This document shows positions 24,650 through 34,629 of a DNA stretch of 64,000 nucleotides, in pieces; within the stretch, counting starts at the first letter, position 1, and every line of letters begins with the position of its first letter. Origin of the DNA: Dichetophora obliterata. Its lineage: Eukaryota; Arthropoda; Insecta; Diptera; Sciomyzidae. The translations under genes were made by a program, and so were the position numbers. The stretch covers positions 111,034,715 through 111,098,714 of the forward strand of contig OY986437.1 in the NCBI GenBank assembly GCA_963920525.1, given 5' to 3'. The notes under the pieces are model-generated. The model saw only the letters and a list, made by a program, of their open reading frames with translations, ran no database searches and was not told the DNA's origin.

Positions 24650-25881
24650 GTGGTCCACTCAAGGTGACATTTCCCTACCCTCGCTCAATACTAAGTGGCG
24701 TAAATGCTGTTTTGTAGTGTAAAGCTTAGAAAGGATGTTCGCAAAATGAAAATTTGTCTAAATGGGCTATTACTGCCCGTAAAAAATGATATTCGTTTGC
24801 TTGGCATGCAAATCCAAACAAATAACAGGTTTACTTGTCATGTCAAAATTAGGCTAAATAAAGCCAAAAAAAGCTAAATTCCATTTAAACCGTATTTTTA
24901 AAAATTCAAAAATCGATATTAAAATCAAGACCAACATGTACAAACTGTACATTCGCCCAATTTTAATGTATGCTTCTCCAGTTTGGTGCCGGCAACCGCA
25001 GTTGTCCAGTCACCAAATGGAATTGCTTAGGGTGTTTGAGAGGGGCTGCCTCAAATCAATTGCCAATATAAGGCGCGCTCGCGGTACATTTAAACACATT
25101 CGCGTTTCTAGAATATATGAAGTTGCAAATTGCATGGGTATTGACCGTTTTGCTGTTCTTTCGCATGTTGGTTTTTATAACAAATGTTCTGATTTTGAAA
25201 ACTCTAAATTTGATTCAATTTTGCGCAGATTTGGTAATGACCAAACATACAGTTGCATGCCAAGCTTACTTGATCTTCATAATTCTGGTAATCTAATTGT
25301 GAATGATACCATTAATATATTTAACACTAGATATGGAAATGGCCCAGGGCTGGTTTACAAAACCAGCTAAATTTCATTGTTTAATTATATATTTTTTTTT
25401 TATAATTACTAATTCTTAATTTTTAATTCATGATTGTTTCAAAGCTTTATTTTAACACATGGGCTTTTTATTTAATTTTTGCAGTTGTACTTATTTATAT
25501 TTCTTATATGTTAAATTGAAAATTTAATTTAATTTTTAGTCATGATAAGGTTCTCATAGATTACCACTTGACACTTCCTATGTATTTTAGTTTTAATTTT
25601 TTGATCTCAAATAAAAATAAATAAAAAAAAAAAAAAAAAAAAGTGGCGTAAATGCAGATCATACTATAGTTGACGTTATTATGGAAAGTGTACGACAGCT
25701 TAACCAGAATGATTGCTCAAATTACGAAATGTATATGATTATGCACATTCCACATGCTGCTGCTTTGGGTGGTTATAAATATTTGGTTGTACAGAATAGT
25801 AAAATCCAGTTTGCTTTTAATATTAATGAAATTTTTTTCGATTTTATTAAAAATGCCAAAAGTGTGGGACAAACACTGTAG
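24650..25881 (+). pseudogene. Host-like coding exon split by a Jockey LINE
   Basis: A possible splice acceptor (caaaatttttag, ending 24649) precedes an open frame running 24650-24707. The frame then jumps the LINE and one TSD copy, continuing 25656-25881 to a TAG stop. The joined reading is about 93 codons with no stop. The composition is protein-like: GGPLKVTFPYPRS before the gap; then NADHTIVDVIMESV and YMIMHIPHAAALGG after it. I do not recognise the family. A TE reading frame cannot be excluded, but no TE motif is present. The insertion would destroy the exon unless it is already non-functional. Confidence 0.45.
24708..25640 (+). mobile_element. 5'-truncated Jockey-group LINE with 15-bp TSD
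   Basis: The TSD aagtggcgtaaatgc occurs at 24693-24707 and 25641-25655, directly after an A-rich tail (25608-25640). The coding part is the end of a reverse transcriptase. A degenerate thumb (IRLLGMQIQTNNRFTCHV) is followed by an open frame 24936-25370 with KLYIRPILMYASPVWC and a C-terminal basic block. The element is truncated inside the RT gene, as expected from abortive target-primed reverse transcription. The clean TSD indicates a fairly young insertion. Confidence 0.92.
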
Positions 25882-28095
25882 TTGTTGCTTTTTTATTGTT
25901 TGTTCTATAAATTTAAATAAGTTCAAAAAGCCTTATCTACATCGAATGTACGTTTTATATGGGAAAAATATTTTTTGTTTATATATTTATGATATTTTAG
26001 TGATATATTTTTAAAACCATCATGTCTTGCACAAGGATACTTAATAAAAAATCAATATGCTATGTTTAAAAAATCAGTATTTAAAAGATTTTTTTGTCAC
26101 AAAAATAAAAAAGTAAAAAGCATTTTACAACGCATTAACTACAAATACAAAGGGAAAACGCAGTATCTGTCTGTAGATACCACTTTTTTATCTCTTTTTA
26201 TGTAGATACTGCGATTTTTGTTCAAATGATTGCTTTTATTTGTGTAGATATGACATTTCATGTTAAAATGTTAAGTAATTTTTTTTTATTTTTTTTTTAT
26301 ATTTACAATCTATCCATAGGATAATAAGCAAATGTCATAATCTATTATAAACATTACAATTTACACATGCAGATTTTTACTCCATTGAGTAAAATCACTA
26401 TAAAAATTATTTAATAAGAATAAGTTATGTATTTATTTATTATATTTAAGAGTACTTTTTAGTATTAATTTCCTGTATGGTAAGTCCAGTACATGGAGCC
26501 ACATCTGGAGAGCACATCTTCTGAGTCGTCTAGTAAACATATCGCAGTAACATTGGAGTGATGGCTGAGTTTGTTTATATAACTCTCGGCATATTTTTTA
26601 ATTTCTTCGATAACTGTAGGCATGTTTAGGTCGTTATGAATCGTAAAATTAGACAAAAACCATGGGGCGTCATTTATCATCCTAAATGTTTTTGATTGGA
26701 ATCTTTGGAGCACTGCTATATTTGATTTAGAGGCTTTGCCCCACAGCTGTATTCCATAAGTCTACGTAGGTTTAATTATGGTTTTATAAATTCTTTATTT
26801 TGTTTTATTTTTTTGTCCAAACTTAGTTGAGATTTATGTCCTAGTAACCAATAAAGCTTTTTGGTTTTATTGTTGACTTGCAGTCGTTTTTTTTTATGTG
26901 TTCTTGCCAGGTCAGTCGTCTATCTAGATGTAATCCGAGATATTTAATGGTATTACTGAATGGAATAATATTTTCATTGATCTTGACAGGTGTGCAGTCA
27001 CCTTTTCGGAGTGTAAAAGTTATATGTTTTGATTTGTTTGAATTAATTTTTATATTCCATCTGTTAAACCAGTTCTGAAGATTTAGCAGTTCTTGTTAAA
27101 TCAGATGCGATGCTTCCATTGATGATTCAGATGAGGCCAATACTGCAGTGTCATCGGCATATGTTGCAACTAGTACATTATTACATAGAGGCATATCCGA
27201 TGTGAATAAAGTATATAAAACAGGACCTAAGACACTTCCTTGTGGCTCTCTTAAGCAAATTTTAGTTATTTTTGACCATAATTTACGAAAAAAGTGCGGT
27301 GAGATAGATACGACTTGATAAAGTCCTTTACTTTGATAAGGGTAAAAGTTTCTTAAGTTTATATAACAGTCCGGTGTGCCATACCCTGTCAAACGCTTGC
27401 TGAACATCTAAAAATACTGCGGAACAGTATTTTTTGTTCTTTAAAGCGTCTCTAACAAAATGAACGATTCTATGGCATTGTTCTGTTTAACCCAAATTGA
27501 TGTTCTGGTATGATGTCCTTACTCTCAATTATCGGTAACATTCTTTTCAAAAATATTCTTTCAAATATTTTTGAAAAAACCGCTAGTAAACTTATTGGCC
27601 TATAAGACGCTATTTCATTTTCGGGCATATAGGTTTCGGAACCATGATTATTTTGGCACATTTCCACTGCATTGGAAAGTGATTCATTTTTAGAATTGCA
27701 TTATAAATGTAGGTTAAGAACAAAATGCCTTTTTTTGGAATTATTTTAACAAGCTTTGCACTTATGTCATCGTAGCCTAGTGACTTACTATTTTTGATTA
27801 TTTTTATTTCACTCATTACCTTAGCAGGTGTTATATGTTTAACTGGGAGCTCCATTTGACATGCTACGTCAATAAAATGTGTAATTGAAATTTCGTCATC
27901 AGTACCATTATTAAAAGTAAACAGTTTAAACACATTTTCTAAGTGACAGGCAAACGCATCAGCTTTCATTTGATCAGTTTTGTACAGGGTCCGCCATCTA
28001 ACTTTTTTTTCAACTAGTGCTTATTTCGTGAATGGTAACACTTAGCTCATGTCTGATTAGACAGATAATTAGTTTTATCCTTCCGCTGAACGAAT

Positions 28096-29435
28096 ATGGT
28101 TGTGTATACGCTTGAACAACGCTGGGAAATATTGCGACATTACTTTGAAAATCATGGTAATGTTGCAGAATGTGTGCGAAAATTGCGTACGGATTTTGGA
28201 AGAAGAGAAGCACCCTGTCAGCTCCGTATGTTCGTTATCTTGTGAAAAAAGTGAAAGAAACTGGCATCCTCAACGATAAACCAAAACGTGAAAAGCCAAA
28301 AGCAGTGCGTACACCCGAGAATATTGCTGCTGTGGCAGAAAGTGTGCGTGAAGCGACATCAACATCAATTCACCGTCGTTCTCAACAATTGAACATTTCG
28401 GAGACATCATTGAGACCAATTTTGCATAAAGACCTTGGTATGACGCCATACAAAGTCCAATTGATTCAATAGTTGAAGCCAACTGACCATCCAATGCGTT
28501 TTCGCTTCGCTAAGTGGGCCTGCGATCGACTTACAGAAGATGCCGATTTTGCCAAAAAAAATCATCTTTTCAGATGAAGCTCATTTTGATCTTGGCGGGT
28601 ATGTAAACAAGCAAAATTGTCGCATTTGGGGCACAGAAAACCCGCACGCATACATTGAAAAGCCGCTGCACCCAAAACAAGTCACTGTTTGGTGCGGATT
28701 TTGGTCCAGAGGCATAATTGGGCCATTTTTCTTCGAAAATGAGCAAGGAGTGGCCGTTACAGTCAATGGCGATCATTATTGGGCCATGTTGAACGAATTT
28801 CTGTTCACAAAAATTGAAGAGGGAGGATATTGGCAACATTTGGTTTCAACAGGACGGCGCTACGTGCCACACAGCCGAAGCTACACTCGATGTTTTGCGC
28901 CCTGTTTTTGAAGATCGCATTATCAGCCGCAGAGCTGATGTCGTTTGGCCACCTCGGAGCTGCGATTTGACACCGTTGGACTATTATTTGTGGGGTGCCC
29001 CCAAAGATAAGTGTTACGCCGACAAGCCAGAGACAATTCTGTGTCGATGAGCAATAACAGCTTACGTCTTATTTCAAATTTTCTAGAAATCTTGCTTCAA
29101 AGTTTTCAATCGCCATATAAGTTATATGAAAGGGTCTTTTGTTTTTGCGTCATATCTTTGGCTATGGTCATGCTAGAAATTCTAGGTTTTGTGTGTTCAT
29201 ACTGATATATACGAGGAACACAACTATATCAATAACTCAGCTCTGTCTTAAATCGACTTAAGCTATTATTGCTTATCGACACAGAATTGACGCTTTAAAG
29301 GACAATATTCGTGAAGCCATTGGTGAAATACAGCTCCACACAATCGATAATGTGCTTAAAAATTGGACCGATCGTGTAGGCTACTGCATGACCAGCCGAG
29401 GCAGCCATCTGAATAATATTATTTTTCATTATTAA
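28096..29435 (+). pseudogene. rosa-like mariner transposase, broken
   Basis: This was a DDE/D transposase of the IS630-Tc1-mariner group. The N-terminal helix-turn-helix half begins at ATG 28096 (VVYTLEQRWEILRHYFENHG). Catalytic positions: D in FSDEAHFDLGG, D in FQQDGATCHTAEAT, and D in LTPLDYYLWG. I count 41 residues between the second and third D, which defines DD41D. Breaks: a frame change near 28215, an in-frame TAG at 28470-28472, a change near an A run at about 28555, another near 28825, and the MITE at 29039. The C-terminus resumes after the MITE and ends IIFHY with TAA at 29433-29435. No protein is expected. Confidence 0.9.
29039..29284. mobile_element. 246-bp MITE inside the rosa transposase
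   Basis: The inverted ends share CTGTGTCGAT(g/a)AGCAATAA, continuing to agctta. The tetramer AATT flanks both sides (29035-29038 and 29285-29288). Removing it rejoins the transposase coding sequence (KPETI before, DALKDNIREA after). It carries no ORF. Confidence 0.9.
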
Positions 29436-29934
29436 CCGGAAAGATTGTACTTTCAAATAAAAAATAAATTTGAGAAAATATCCAGTAGTTTTTTTTTTAA
29501 ATTTTCAAAAAAAAAAAAGTTATTTGGCGGACCCTTTACCATATGTTATCAGAGTCTCTAATTGGAGGATCTCTCTTTGGTGGCCGTTTTAAATATTTCG
29601 TTGCTTTCCAGAGATTATATTCATCATTGCTTGAAGTTCCAAGATTTTGTAGAAACAACTTTACAGATTCATTTTTTAATGCTCTTAGTTTTTGCGTTAA
29701 TTCTTTAGTAATTCTATTTAAATTGGTTCTATCAACGGGGTTTCTATAGTTTTGCCAGCGTGCACGTAGGATACGTTTATTTCTTATAAGATCACGTACT
29801 TCAGAAGAGATTATTACCTTGTTAGGTGCATTACCACTATTTGAAGGAGTTGATAAGAAGACAGCTTCATGGTAAGTTTGTTAAAGTTTGTCAACCGCGT
29901 CATCGATTTCAGTTCCTGATTTAAGTGACATATG

Positions 29935-30714
29935 AGCTGCTCAGAGCACAAGTGGCGTAAGTCCATTTATTTTATATCTCCCTTAATAATGGAGATAATT
30001 TCTTAGGTGTGGTTTTGTCTAACTTGCAGGTAAAATTGCTGTCATTTTTCATCAAAAAATTTTTTAAAATATTTTCCATTACATTTTTACAGCGGAAAGG
30101 AGGAATTTTAAAAAATGTTCAGAGGACAAGTGGCGTAAGTCTATTCATTTTATATCTGCCTAAATAATAAAGATAATCGCTTATGGGTAGTTTTGTCCAA
30201 CTTCTATGTAAAAATGCTGTCATTACCCATGAAAAAATTCTTAAAAATATTTTCCATTACATTTTTACAGCGGAAAGGAGAAATTTCTTAAAAATTTTCA
30301 GGAGACAAGTGGCGTAAGTCCATTCATTTTATATCTCCCTTAATAATGGAGATAATCACTAAGGGGTGGTTTTGTCTAACTTTTAGGTAAAAATGCTGCC
30401 TTTCCTTATCAAAAAATTATTGAAAAATATCTTCTATTCCTACTTAGATTCCTACAGCGGAAACGAGAAATTCGAAATAATTTTCAGTAGCTCAATTCCA
30501 AATGTTTTTACTAATATGCAATATTCTGCATCATTTCTTGTGTATTATTTAGTTTATTTTTTACGACATGGATAGCTCCAGTTATGCTCTTGACCTAGTT
30601 TATAAGCAAAACTGAGTTCTTCATACTAGGAATTTATTTTAAGAATTTTTCTAAATGTTAGATTTTCTCAAAACTACCAAAAATGGACTTACGCCACATG
30701 TGCTCTGAGTAGCT
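29935..30714. mobile_element. 780-bp element with three internal tandem units
   Basis: Inverted ends of about 34 bp: both begin agct(g/a)ctcagagcaca and continue gtggcgtaagtcca. The hexamer CATATG flanks both sides (29929-29934 and 30715-30720). The body has three direct repeats of about 180 bp starting at gtggcgtaagtc (near 29952, 30131 and 30310), then a unique part. It interrupts the endonuclease region of the Jockey LINE. Superfamily unclear. Confidence 0.85.
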
Positions 30715-31139
30715 CATATGTAAGTTTATATTATTTTCGAGCCAATACTGAAGCAATTGCACGTCAGTTTTTGAAGTGAAGAAGTGATTTTTGTTGATAT
30801 AATTAAATGCAGCACTATATGTTAGTATGAATGGTGAGTGATCTGAGCTTAAGTCAACATTTTCTAGTATATCTAGAAAATGGCTTGGAATGCCAGAGTA
30901 GACTACAAAATCTATTAAATCGGGAATTTGTGTAATGTCAGTGGGCCAATACGTTGGCTTCCCTGTCGAAAGTACAGATCAATTATTTTCAATTATACAT
31001 TTATATAGATCTCGTCCTTTTCGGTTCACAAGGCGTGACCCCCACCAAGGATGTTTTGCATTGAAGTCACCACACACAATTATTCGAAATTTTTGTTTTA
31101 TTTTCTTAAAGATGGAAGAAAGATGATAAAGAAAAAACA

Positions 31140-32030
31140 ATAAAACTGATTTTGATTTTCATGCTAGATGCCGCACTCTTCCTTATGACGGCAGTATAGT
31201 TCACAATAAATTCTCAAACGCAAAAAAAAAACACTAAAAACGTTATATTGTTACTTGAATTCTAGACATACCCCTCTTATGATATCATCTGAAATTTAAG
31301 GTCCCCCTCTGCAAAACGTTTAACTCCATGCGAAGAAAAATCTTCGACCCGGTTGCCTTCGCTGCAGATTAACATCAAACTTGAAGAGACATTTAATTAG
31401 GTAACATCAGCAACATTGCACTTGAACTTGCAGCAATGTGTTTGTTGACAGCAATAACAAGATACGCACGAACAATCACGACAGCAACAAAAACTTTTCA
31501 GCAACATTTTAACAACATAATTAAGCCCAGTTAGCATTCGATTGCACTCCGACTGCGCGACAGCTAAACAGCATAAAAAATGCGTTGTCAATTTAACAAA
31601 TCCTATTGCTGACTGTTACATTAATTTTTATGGATTCTTACAACAATAAAACTGAACCGAATTATATAGTTAAAAAAACAATTAAATTCAAACAAGATGC
31701 AGCGAGTTGCGGTTATTGATTTGAAAATTCAGAGGCTGATGCTACGGGAAGGAATTTAATCCCTATCTGTTTGCAGGAATCTCAAGGCTAGGCTAGAACC
31801 ATGGCATGAACATGGACAACATTCACTTTTTGGTTTTGCAGAATTCAATTGGATTGTATGTAAGTAAGTAAAGCATGGATTGCTATTGCTTTTTTAATTT
31901 TTTTTTTGCTTTTATTGAAATGGATAAAATTTAATTGAAGTACAAAAAGGAGCATTTATTTGATTATAATGGATAAACTGGATAAAAAAAGGTTTTTATA
32001 GAGATGTGCTTGCGAATAGCGACAGGCTCA
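31140..32030. other. Intergenic DNA upstream of the cuticle gene
   Basis: No TE signature or exon is clear. The stretch 31380-31640 has dispersed gcaacaac/gcaataac repeats. This is probably the 5' flanking and regulatory region of the cuticle gene, but no specific binding site can be named from sequence alone. Confidence 0.4.
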
Positions 32031-32034
32031 GAAC

Positions 32035-32072
32035 TATAAATACCATCAGTTGAAGGAAACAAAGTTATCAGT
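32035..32072 (+). promoter_or_regulatory. TATA box and initiator of the cuticle gene
   Basis: TATAAATA lies at 32035-32042. TCAGT, an insect initiator match, lies at 32068-32072, with its A at 32070, 35 bases from the first T of the TATA box. The spacing is slightly long but plausible. This predicts a 5' UTR of about 77 bases. Confidence 0.65.
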
Positions 32073-32146
32073 CTCCTTTGAGCAGCTAACGCAAGCACAG
32101 ATCTTCCTTTCAACAGTTCAAGTTTTTGAGTTATAAATAAGCAAAA

Positions 32147-32648
32147 ATGTTTAAGTTGGTAAGTTTACCTGAAATACGAAATATATTCCATACATTACAT
32201 ATAAAACGTTTTCCCAATATAGATGGTGCTTTCCGCTTTGCTCGCTATTGTTGCAGCCAAACCACATGCCGATGAGAAGACATCTTCGTCAGACATATTT
32301 TCATACACTCCATATTTGAAGACATCCTTAATTCAGGAACCTGTTGGGCATGTCGCCATCTCTGAACCTACTTACGCTAAGGTGGGCGACTATGTGGAGA
32401 GTGTGCCTACAGCTGTTTCACATCAGAGCTCGACCGTGGTTCATAACCGCGCTAATGTTGTGCGTCCAATCGTTACACCGGCTGTGCGCACTCACTACGC
32501 TCCACTGGTTCGCTCATATAGTGCCCCAGTTGTGCACAGCTATGCTGCTGCTTCATATCCTAGTGGTTATCCTTTTGCCTCATACTATGGAGCCCCCTAC
32601 TATTTGCATGGTTACAATCAGCAACAGGTCTACAAAAGCTTGGCCTAA
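32147..32648 (+). CDS. Secreted retinin-type cuticle protein, two exons
   Basis: Exon 1 codes only MFKL (32147-32158). A 64-bp intron with GT..AG ends follows (32159-32222, gtaagt donor), and exon 2 runs 32223-32648 to TAA. A first exon of four codons is the standard layout of insect cuticle genes. The 145-residue product begins with a signal peptide (LMVLSALLAIVAA, cleaved near AKP). Its middle has EPTYAKVGDYVESVPTAVSH and QSSTVVHNRANVV, the retinin C-terminal type motif (VP.AVSHQS..VVH), then proline-, valine- and tyrosine-rich repeats (APLVRSY, APVVHSYAAASY) ending in a Tyr-rich tail. It lacks the chitin-binding R&R consensus. From family knowledge it should be secreted by epidermis into cuticle or corneal lens. 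It resembles the Drosophila 72E cluster CG13040-type proteins; orthology cannot be set from here. It has its own TATA box and poly(A) signal. Confidence 0.9.
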
Positions 32649-32706
32649 GCTATGATTTCCCAAAACATTTTGTGAACATGTACCGCTTTTTACGATATAC
32701 ATATGA

Positions 32707-32712
32707 AATAAA
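32707..32712 (+). terminator. Poly(A) signal of the cuticle gene
   Basis: AATAAA lies 59 bases after the TAA stop. It is the first canonical hexamer downstream and gives a short 3' UTR, as is usual for cuticle genes. Confidence 0.75.
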
Positions 32713-32935
32713 GATGAATATTTAAAATGATTTTTTGAATTGAAATTTTGATACGTTAGGCCTTTCCCAAGTAACTTTGTTGGAGCAACTAGGTGCGAGT
32801 GAGCTCTGAAAGTGTTCTATAGGTGTATTATATGCAGTTAAAGCTTTATTGCAACTTTGTTTGCTATTAGTTGCTTTTAATTTTAAAGAAAATACTCGAT
32901 ATATGATTTTTTACCATTTTGAGCTCTAATACTTT

Positions 32936-33440
32936 ATCCGGCTGTACGAATAATCATCCAAGTTGCAATCGCCCAAAAGTACGAAAATAAACAATCGCCC
33001 AAAAAAAACGGATAAAATGTTTGGCCGATTGTTCATTTTGAAATGAAGAATGAATAATCGCCCAAAAAATATTTTTTGACGATTGTTCATCGCATTTTTG
33101 GGCAATTGTACATTATGAACAAACGCCCAAATTTTTTAGGCGATTATTCATTTCATGATTTGGGTGAAAGTTTGCAGTTTTGGGCGATTGTACACTATAA
33201 ACAAATGCCCAAATATTTTGGGCGATTACTCATTTCACAATTTGGGCGATTGTAGCTTGGAAGATTATTCACACAGCCGTATTAGCCTGTGCGAATATTC
33301 GCCCAAGTTACAATCGCCCAAATTGTGAAATGAATAATCGCCCAAAAAAGAAACGCTGAAATTTTTAGGCGATTGTTAATTTTTAGTTTGGGCGATTGTT
33401 CATAATGAATGTTCTCCCAAATTTTGAAGAATGAATAATT
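32936..33440. mobile_element. Foldback pair built from the gggcgatt motif
   Basis: The outer ends of the first element are inverted: cggctgtacgaataatc at about 32939 and its complement ending gattattcacacagccg at about 33282. Within it and the next 150 bases, gggcgatt or its complement aatcgccc occurs well over ten times in alternating orientation, usually followed by gttcatt or attcatt. A second end of the same type starts at about 33289 (cctgtgcgaatattcgccc), so a partial second element abuts the first. No ORF. Confidence 0.8.
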
Positions 33441-33479
33441 GCTATAAATAAACGATGTTTACAGTGTCTTAAATAAGCC

Positions 33480-34620
33480 CGACATATCTATATATTTAAA
33501 CATGGATGTATGTATGTGGGTATGTGGCTATATCACGTATAGTTTGGAGTCTATACCGCTATATTTGGAGACCGCTAAGCCGATCTCTATAAAATTTTCA
33601 AGGAAACTGAAGCCACATCTTGACAGTGTTCCTGTGAGGTTTGGTAACGATTGCACAAGGGGGCGTGGAACCTCACATACAAGCCAAATTTGCGCTATCG
33701 ACCACAAACCAAAAAAAGGTATATATCAGACGGTTTTGATCGTAAAAAACTAAAATTTACTAATTTTGTTCAGATGATTACTTTCGGTAACTGTACAAAA
33801 AATGGACGTGGTCGCAATATATATATGCCCACTTTTTCGAAATCATGGCAATTCCGGAGGTTTACACATTTTGATAGTTAAACTTGCGTTGTAGGTGCTC
33901 CAAGAGACTATATATAAATGTTTTCAAGCCCACTTTTGCCGCACACAAATAAATATCTATACATATAAAAAGCAAAATGATGTGTGTCTGTGTGTGATGG
34001 CTATAGACTCCAAGACTACTGAACTACAAAAACCTATAGACTCGATTTACTTCAGGTACGAGATGGTTGAGGAGAAAAAAGTTGCCACACCCCCATTTTA
34101 CCGCCCCAAGTCAATAAAAATGCTACATTTCAGTCGGTTTGGGTCGTATAAGGCTCATATTTAGTAATTTAGTTTGTGCGGTTACTGTTGACAAATGTAC
34201 TAAAAAGTTTCCACGCCCCCTTTTTCCGCCCACAAATCAGTGAAAATGCTATATTTCAAGCAGTTTTGGCCGTATAAGACTAATATTTGGTACTTAAGTT
34301 TGTATGATTACTTTCGGCAACTGCACTAAAAATGGGAGTTATCGCTATACAGCCACACCCACTTTTTGAGAAATCATTAAATTTGACTACTGGGTCGATT
34401 GAGATAAAATTTTGGCTTAGTTTGCATAGTTACTGTCAGCAACTATACTAAGAATTGGTTTCTACGCCCCCCTTTTACCGCCCACAAACCAATGAAAATG
34501 ATTTATTTCAACGGTTTGAGTCGTATTAGACAAAAGTTTTCTAATTTTGTTCATATGGTTACTCTCGGCAAGTGCACTAAAAATGGACCTGTCCCACTTT
34601 AGTTAAACTCACTTTTCGGG
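33480..34620 (+). repeat. Dispersed fly repeat with tandem units
   Basis: This is the inverse-orientation relative of the repeats at 8200-9125. It shares tatgtatgtgggtatgt, a degenerate form of gaccgctaagccgatct and gcgctatcgaccacaaacc. From about 34085 on, units of roughly 130-250 bp repeat the pattern cacgcccc.ttt.ccgcccacaaa, then aaaatgctatatttca, then ttactttcggcaactgcact. A piece of the same unit is found inverted at 59190-59320. Open frames here are not genes. Confidence 0.75.
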
Positions 34621-34629
34621 GGGTCAGCG

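Larger units (their letters stand above)
27985..29536 (+). mobile_element. rosa-type (DD41D) mariner, 1552 bp
   Basis: TA flanks both ends (27983-27984 and 29537-29538). The inverted ends share AGGGTCCGCCA followed by a similar taactttttttt stretch. The left end starts c, the right a, before AGGGTCC. The element contains a transposase on the plus strand, opposite to the host LINE, and is itself interrupted by a 246-bp MITE at 29039-29284. Confidence 0.92.
26280..31135 (-). pseudogene. Jockey-clade LINE with two later insertions
   Basis: Reading from 31135 down: endonuclease C-terminal half (CGDFNAKHPWWGSR at about 31070, then a stop-containing stretch, DLSSDHSPFI at about 30850), a linker ending WKATKYLKRPPKREI at about 29560, RT fingers (27969-27610, KNSKSLGYDDIS; IASYRPISLLAVFSKIFERI at about 27590), palm (27407-27096, PQGSVLGPVLY and the catalytic ATYADDTAVLA), and the tail (26713-26465, APWFLSNFTIHNDLN). 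An A-rich 3' tail appears as T runs at 26278-26300. It is interrupted by a rosa mariner (27985-29536) and a 780-bp element (29935-30714). Frameshifts and stops make it dead. No RNase H, in keeping with Jockey. 5' truncated. Confidence 0.9.

Noticed and set aside
28270..28839. Minus-strand frames across the mariner
   Set aside because: They are antisense shadows of the transposase on the plus strand.
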